A DNA stretch of 64,000 nt from positions 124,001 to 188,000 of the forward strand of contig NZ_QNUF01000003.1 in NCBI RefSeq assembly GCF_003385455.1. Direction: 5' to 3'. The notes under the pieces are model-generated. The model made no database searches, was not told the DNA's origin, and saw only the letters and a program-made list of their open reading frames with translations. This stretch comes from Chryseobacterium rhizosphaerae (GTDB taxonomy: Bacteria; Bacteroidota; Bacteroidia; Flavobacteriales; Weeksellaceae). The position numbers and the translations under genes were made by a program. Shown here piece after piece: positions 58,878 to 64,000 of the stretch (its first letter is position 1; every line of letters begins with the position of its first letter).

Positions 58878-60338
58878 ATGACAGTAACAGAATTAGTAAA
58901 CAGAATTCCAGTAATAGAAATCCACGGTGACAACAACCGTGAGGTGAAAGAATTGGTATTTGACAGCAGAAAGATTACAGAAAACGCTCTTTATATAGCA
59001 ATAAGGGGAACCGTTGTGGATGGTCACTCATTCATTGCATCCGCCATTGAAAAAGGAGCAACTACAATCGTCTGCGAAGAGTTTCCTGAAGTATTGGCAG
59101 AAAATGTCACTTACATACAAGTAAAAGACGCATCCAAAGCTTTAGGTCATTTGGCTTCTAATTTCTATGGAAACCCATCTCAGAAACTGAAACTGATAGG
59201 TGTTACAGGAACCAATGGGAAAACCTCTGTTTCCACCCTTCTTTTTGATGTTTTCAAAAACCTGGGTTATGATGCTGCTTTACTGTCAACTGTTGAGATC
59301 AGAATTGGAGAAGAAATCATTCCGGCAACCCACACGACTCCGGATGTGATTACGATTAATAAAATTTTAGCCGATGCTGTTGAAAAAGGATGTGAATTTG
59401 CCTTTATGGAGGTAAGCTCTCACGGAATCGCTCAAAACAGAATTGAAGGATTACACTTCAAAGTGGCAGGCTTTACTAATCTTACCCATGATCATTTAGA
59501 TTACCATAAAACGTTCGAAGAGTATTTAAAAACGAAAAAAAGATTCTTTGATCAATTAGAAGATACCGCTGTTGCCATCACTAATATAGATGATAAGAAC
59601 GGCCCTGTTATGCTTCAGAACACAAAGGCACAAAAGAAGTCTTATGCTTTGAAAACAATGGCAGACTATCATGGAAAACTCTTAGAAGTTGATTTCAACG
59701 GAATGCTGCTGAACTTTAACGGAAAAGAATTCTGGACTACGCTGACCGGAAAATTCAATGTTTACAATCTACTGCTTGTCTTTGGAATCGCAGAAGAACT
59801 TGGTTTTAATCAGGATGAGATCCTTCAGGCGATCAGTACATTAAAAAGAGTTTCCGGAAGATTTGAAACATTCAAATCAGATGGAGGGATTTTCTTTATC
59901 GTAGATTATGCTCACACCCCGGATGCATTGGAAAATATTCTGGACAGCATTAACGATATCAGAACAAAAAATGAAAGATTAATCACTGTTTTTGGCTGTG
60001 GTGGTGATAGAGATCACTCCAAAAGACCTGAAATGGGAAATATTGCCACTAAAAAATCAACACTGGCTATCATCACCTCAGACAATCCGAGGACTGAAGA
60101 GCCGGGGCAGATTATAAAAGAAATTGAAGCAGGCGTTGAATCTCAAAACTTCAGCAAATACACTTCAATTCCCGACAGAAGGGAAGCTATAAAAATGGCT
60201 ATAAAGTTTGCAGAACCTAAAGATATTATTCTAGTTGCCGGAAAAGGCCACGAAAATTATCAGGAGATAAATGGTGTAAAACATCATTTTGATGACAAAG
60301 AAGTAATTAATGAGCTTTGGAAATTAATGAGTAAATAA
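58878..60338 (+). CDS. murE: UDP-MurNAc-tripeptide ligase MurE
   Basis: The 486-residue product is MurE, which adds the third stem-peptide residue. It has the ATP site GVTGTNGKTS, VDYAHTPDALENI, and DNPRTEEP, where Asn and Arg after Asp mark specificity for meso-diaminopimelate. The length is normal. It is directly followed by mraY, with no murF between, as is common in this group. Confidence 0.95.
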   Translation: MTVTELVNRIPVIEIHGDNNREVKELVFDSRKITENALYIAIRGTVVDGHSFIASAIEKGATTIVCEEFPEVLAENVTYIQVKDASKALGHLASNFYGNPSQKLKLIGVTGTNGKTSVSTLLFDVFKNLGYDAALLSTVEIRIGEEIIPATHTTPDVITINKILADAVEKGCEFAFMEVSSHGIAQNRIEGLHFKVAGFTNLTHDHLDYHKTFEEYLKTKKRFFDQLEDTAVAITNIDDKNGPVMLQNTKAQKKSYALKTMADYHGKLLEVDFNGMLLNFNGKEFWTTLTGKFNVYNLLLVFGIAEELGFNQDEILQAISTLKRVSGRFETFKSDGGIFFIVDYAHTPDALENILDSINDIRTKNERLITVFGCGGDRDHSKRPEMGNIATKKSTLAIITSDNPRTEEPGQIIKEIEAGVESQNFSKYTSIPDRREAIKMAIKFAEPKDIILVAGKGHENYQEINGVKHHFDDKEVINELWKLMSK

Positions 60339-60373
60339 ATTGAAGATTGAATTTATTTAAATAAAAAAGAAAC

Positions 60374-61615
60374 ATGCTATACTATCTATACGAATATTTA
60401 ACCAACCATGGAATCCATGTTCCGGGATTAGGAATGTTGAAATACATCTCCTTCCGTGCCGGAATGGCTGTACTTTTGTCTCTTATCATTGCTCTTGTTT
60501 ATGGAAAAAGGGTTATCAACTACCTGAGAACAAAACAGATGGGAGAACTGGTACGTGACCTTGGATTAGATGGCCAGAAACAAAAAGAGGGAACTCCTAC
60601 AATGGGAGGTCTTATCATCATTTTGGCAACCATTATTCCGGTATTACTGTTTACGAGAATTACCAATGTTTATATTGTTCTGTTATTGGTTTCAATGTTC
60701 TGGATGGGAGCCATTGGTTTCCTGGATGATTATTTAAAGAAGATCAAGAAAAATAAAGATGGACTGAGTGGTAAATTCAAAATCGTAGGCCAGGTTGGAT
60801 TAGGATTAATTGTGGGTGTTACCATGTATTTTCACCCTGACATTACCGTTAAAAGAAAATACGCTGATGCAAAGGTGGTCAACAGAAACAATGTAGAGCA
60901 AAACTTTATGCCTACTGAAAAAATTACTGTTTCCACCGTACCTTTTGCAAAAAACAACGAGTTCGATTACAGCGGAATTTTGTTTTGGATGAATGATAAA
61001 GATGCCCACGAATGGGCATGGGTTGTCTTTATACCTATCGTTATTTTCATTGTAACAGCCGTTTCAAACGGAGCCAACATCACCGATGGAATAGATGGCC
61101 TCGCAGCAGGAACAAGTGTCGTCATACTCCTCACGCTGGCACTCTTTGCCTACCTTTCCGGGAACATCATCTTTGCAGACTATCTCAATATCATGTTCCT
61201 CCCGAATATGGGGGAAACCACCATTTTTGCCGTCGCTATGGTAGGAGCGGTTATCGGATTTTTCTGGTACAATACTTACCCTGCACAGGTCTTTATGGGA
61301 GATACCGGAAGCTTAATGCTGGGCGGAGTTATTGCCGTTTTAGCTATTATTTTAAGAAAAGAATTACTGATTCCTGTGTTATGCGGAATCTTCTTAATTG
61401 AAAACCTGTCTGTTATGCTTCAGGTAGTCGTTTTCAAGTACAGAAAGAAAAAATACGGGCTGGAATATGCCCAAAACAATAGATTATTCAAAATGTCACC
61501 GTTACACCACCACTATCAGAAAGATGGCTTCCACGAAAGTAAAATCGTGAACAGAATGATCATCATCGGTGTAATACTGGCTATTGTGTGTCTGATCACC
61601 TTAAAAATGAGATAA
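60374..61615 (+). CDS. mraY: Phospho-MurNAc-pentapeptide transferase MraY
   Basis: The 413-residue product is MraY, a ten-helix membrane enzyme that makes lipid I. Signature stretches are [32 protein letters not shown] and [10 protein letters not shown], which carry the catalytic aspartates and histidines. The central loop (about 155-215) is longer than in E. coli (360 residues), as usual in Bacteroidota. It lies 35 nt after murE. Confidence 0.96.
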   Translation: MLYYLYEYLTNHGIHVPGLGMLKYISFRAGMAVLLSLIIALVYGKRVINYLRTKQMGELVRDLGLDGQKQKEGTPTMGGLIIILATIIPVLLFTRITNVYIVLLLVSMFWMGAIGFLDDYLKKIKKNKDGLSGKFKIVGQVGLGLIVGVTMYFHPDITVKRKYADAKVVNRNNVEQNFMPTEKITVSTVPFAKNNEFDYSGILFWMNDKDAHEWAWVVFIPIVIFIVTAVSNGANITDGIDGLAAGTSVVILLTLALFAYLSGNIIFADYLNIMFLPNMGETTIFAVAMVGAVIGFFWYNTYPAQVFMGDTGSLMLGGVIAVLAIILRKELLIPVLCGIFLIENLSVMLQVVVFKYRKKKYGLEYAQNNRLFKMSPLHHHYQKDGFHESKIVNRMIIIGVILAIVCLITLKMR

Positions 61616-61701
61616 ATATTGTTAAGCGTAGAAAGTATTAATCTTAAAAAACCAGATTACGTTAATACATTTTTACATTTTACATCTTACAAAAAAAGAA
61701 T

Positions 61702-63039
61702 ATGAAAATAGTTGTTTTAGGAGGAGGAGAAAGCGGATGCGGAGCTGCATATTTGGCTAAAAAGAAAGGTTTGGAAGTATTTCTTTCAGACAAAGGAGTC
61801 ATTAAAGATAATTACAAGCAGTTTCTTACCGAAAATGAAATTGAATTTGAAGAAGGAACGCACGATGAAGAAAGAATTCTCAATGCAGACTGGATCGTAA
61901 AAAGCCCGGGAATTCCTAAAAAGGCTGAGATTATCTATAAAATTCATGAGAAAGGAATAAGACTTTCTTCTGAAATTGAATTTGCTTCTGAATTTACAGA
62001 TGCAAAAATCATTGCTATTACCGGAAGCAACGGAAAAACAACAACAACCTCTCTGATCTACTATATCCTGAAAAATGACGGATTAAACGTAGGACTGGGA
62101 GGAAATATCGGGTACAGTTTTGCAAAACAGGTAGCCGATGAAAATTATGAATATTATGTACTGGAAGTAAGCTCTTTCCAGTTGGATGATATCCAGAACT
62201 TCAGACCTTATATTTCTTTATTGCTCAACTTATCCCAGGATCACCTGGATCAGTATAACTACAATTATGAAGAATATGCATTAGCAAAATTCAGAATTGC
62301 TGAAAATCAGGAAAATGACAATTTCTTCATCTATAACAAGGATGATGAAATGAGCAAAAACCTTCTTGAAAAGCTTGAAATAAAAGCCAAAATGATTCCT
62401 TTCTCAACAAAGGAAAAATTATCTGAAGGGGGTTTCATCAATGATGACAGCATTGTCGTAAAAGTAAAAGATGATTTCTCAATGAAAATTGAAGAATTAT
62501 CGCTGATGGGAAACCATAATGTTGCCAACAGCTTAGCAGCATCAATAGCTGGTAAAATACTGGAAATCAACAATGAAAGCATAAGAAACTCATTAATGAC
62601 ATTCCAGGCAGTAGAACACAGACTGGAGTTTGTTTCTGAAATTGATGGCGTTAAATACATCAATGACAGTAAAGCGACCAACGTTAATGCTACATATTAC
62701 GCTTTGGAAAGTATGAAAACCCCAACCGTATGGATTGTAGGGGGATTAGATAAAGGAAATGACTATACCGAAATTGAGGATTTAGTTAAGAAAAAAGTAA
62801 AAGCAATTGTTTGCTTAGGAATTGACAATAAGAAGATTATAGATTTCTTTAAAGATAAAAAAGAATTTATTTATGATACTTCAAGCATGGAAAAAGCAGT
62901 GGAAATATCAAAATCACTGGCGAAAAAAGGCGATACCGTCCTATTATCTCCATGCTGTGCAAGCTTTGATTTATTCAAAAGCTATGAAGACAGAGGAAAC
63001 CAGTTTAAAGAGCAGGTATTAAAAGCCAATGGCCATTAG
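61702..63039 (+). CDS. murD: UDP-MurNAc-L-alanine:D-glutamate ligase MurD
   Basis: The 445-residue product is MurD, which adds D-Glu to UDP-MurNAc-L-Ala. It shows an N-terminal Rossmann unit (LGGGESGCGAAYLA), ATP site ITGSNGKTTTTS, and VNDSKATN-like INDSKATNVNATYYALES, and ends LLSPCCASFDLFKSYEDRG. It follows mraY after an 86-nt gap and precedes ftsW by 22 nt. Confidence 0.95.
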   Translation: MKIVVLGGGESGCGAAYLAKKKGLEVFLSDKGVIKDNYKQFLTENEIEFEEGTHDEERILNADWIVKSPGIPKKAEIIYKIHEKGIRLSSEIEFASEFTDAKIIAITGSNGKTTTTSLIYYILKNDGLNVGLGGNIGYSFAKQVADENYEYYVLEVSSFQLDDIQNFRPYISLLLNLSQDHLDQYNYNYEEYALAKFRIAENQENDNFFIYNKDDEMSKNLLEKLEIKAKMIPFSTKEKLSEGGFINDDSIVVKVKDDFSMKIEELSLMGNHNVANSLAASIAGKILEINNESIRNSLMTFQAVEHRLEFVSEIDGVKYINDSKATNVNATYYALESMKTPTVWIVGGLDKGNDYTEIEDLVKKKVKAIVCLGIDNKKIIDFFKDKKEFIYDTSSMEKAVEISKSLAKKGDTVLLSPCCASFDLFKSYEDRGNQFKEQVLKANGH

Positions 63040-63061
63040 CCAAAAGCCAATAGCATTAAAT

Positions 63062-64000
63062 ATGGACGAACAGAACACAGAAAGCAGATTTGAATTTCTA
63101 AAGGGCGATAAAGTACTTTGGATGGTCATTCTTGTGATCTCCATTTTCTCTATTTTCCCGGTATACTCTGCTAGTTCAAACCTGGAATACATCGTTAATA
63201 ACGGGACCACTACCGGTCACGTTATCAAACATATGTTCTTTGTAGTCTTAGGATTAGGAATCATGAGATTGGTAGGAACCGTAAAATATGAATACATCGG
63301 AAAGCTCAGCAGTATTTTACTCGGTCTGATGATCGTTTTATTGGTGGTTACCATGTTTACCGGTCAGACCATTGACGGGGCCAGCGCCTCAAGATGGCTG
63401 AAAATCCCCGGAACACCCATCTCATTCCAGCCATCATCATTTGCCTTTTTAATGCTGATTATCTATTTGTGCCGGTATTTAACAAAAAAAATAACAAGAG
63501 AAAGACTTCCGATAGAAAATATCATGTATATTTTCGGGCCTATTCTTCTTGTTTTTGTACTTGTTGCGAAAGATAACGGATCTACAGCATTAATGATCTT
63601 AATGGTTTCTGTCGTTGTTTTGGTCATCGGACAGCTTCACTGGAAGTATATTGCAGGCTTTATTTCAGCTTCGTTTATTGCTATAGTGCTGTTTCTGTTG
63701 ATTGCTTTAAACACCAATATGATTGGAGGAAACCGTGTTCACACATGGATGAGCCGTGTAGAAACCTTTACTTCAAGCAAGGCAAAATCTGCAGATACCG
63801 ATGATGAAAGTGTAAAAGCAAAAAATTATCAGGTAATGCAGGCAAAGGCAGCCATCGTACACGGTGGAATTACCGGAATGGGACCTGGAAAAAGCGCATT
63901 AAAGCAAATGCTTCCTCAGTCTGCTTCCGATTTTATCTTTGCCGTCATTGTAGAAGAATATGGTGTCATCGGGGCCGCTTTCCTCATCAGCCTTTATCTC
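63062..64000 (+). CDS. ftsW: Lipid II polymerase/flippase-type division protein FtsW (partial)
   Basis: The frame runs open from the ATG at 63062 to the right window edge, 313 codons, so the 3' end is missing. It has SEDS-family features: several membrane helices, DGASASRWLKIPGTPISFQPS (loop after helix 3), and the later QVMQAKAAIVHGGITGMGPGKS and FIFAVIVEEYGVIGAAF. FtsW is the septal glycosyltransferase partner of FtsI, and its place after murD fits the dcw order. The start is only 22 nt after murD; the short gap contains a repeated AAAAGCCAAT unit. Confidence 0.93.
   Translation, partial: MDEQNTESRFEFLKGDKVLWMVILVISIFSIFPVYSASSNLEYIVNNGTTTGHVIKHMFFVVLGLGIMRLVGTVKYEYIGKLSSILLGLMIVLLVVTMFTGQTIDGASASRWLKIPGTPISFQPSSFAFLMLIIYLCRYLTKKITRERLPIENIMYIFGPILLVFVLVAKDNGSTALMILMVSVVVLVIGQLHWKYIAGFISASFIAIVLFLLIALNTNMIGGNRVHTWMSRVETFTSSKAKSADTDDESVKAKNYQVMQAKAAIVHGGITGMGPGKSALKQMLPQSASDFIFAVIVEEYGVIGAAFLISLYL

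Noticed and set aside
1..64000. tRNA, rRNA, CRISPR arrays, complete insertion sequences or prophage genes
   Set aside because: I saw no cloverleaf, regular spaced repeat, transposase or phage structural gene while reading both strands.

Overview
The window looks like chromosome of a low-GC member of the Flavobacteriia, most likely Chryseobacterium or a close relative (Weeksellaceae). The evidence is the Bacteroidota-type -7 promoter element TAnnTTTG before many genes, several TonB-dependent receptors and PepSY membrane proteins, menaquinone synthesis, an M56 peptidase carrying a TonB-like tail, short GG-leader peptides of the MKNLKKL type, and a dcw cluster without murF between murE and mraY. 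The organism is inferred from these features, not from a database search. I saw no rRNA, tRNA, CRISPR array or complete insertion sequence.

Layout. 1-8 kb: miaE, a DUF502 membrane protein, a PLP decarboxylase divergent from a flavin monooxygenase/aminotransferase pair, and a TonB-dependent receptor. 8-13.5 kb: a secreted sugar dehydrogenase, a BlaI repressor with an M56 peptidase under a well-formed palindromic operator, and uvrB. 13.5-20.8 kb: membrane proteins, pabB/pabC-like genes, menD and a 2-oxoglutarate oxygenase. 20.9-21.5 kb: two tandem Cys-rich GG-leader peptides absent from the supplied gene list. 21.5-31.9 kb: a radical SAM protein, an AsmA-like protein, a DUF2797 protein, a sugar-nucleotide epimerase, a DUF2795 protein and secA. 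32-41 kb: an iron-uptake block with receptor, receptor, PepSY, receptor, PepSY. 41-43 kb: a ROK kinase and msrA.

42.9-52.8 kb is the least ordinary region. It holds a single-span membrane protein, a tiny secreted Gly/Asn-rich peptide, a lipoprotein-type TPR histidine kinase, its response regulator, and then a tight nine-gene operon: a YegP-like protein, a solitary HsdR_N nuclease, a Cys-rich SH3 protein, a frameshifted PH-SHOCT protein, TM2, a small membrane protein, a TerB-like protein, a coiled-coil membrane protein and a vWA-like lipoprotein. The palindrome TTACGGAttTCCGTAA lies exactly 28 nt upstream of the last G of the -7 element in two promoters: that of the nine-gene operon and that of the divergent membrane protein. 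This suggests one regulon run by the neighbouring two-component system, and I consider it the best candidate for an undescribed system here.

52.8-64 kb: elaA, engB and an alpha/beta hydrolase on the minus strand, then the division and cell-wall cluster mraZ-rsmH-ftsL-ftsI-murE-mraY-murD-ftsW, with MraZ boxes in front and ftsW cut by the window edge. Many genes have a -7 element very close to the ATG, so several transcripts (menD, pabB, mraZ) are probably almost leaderless.
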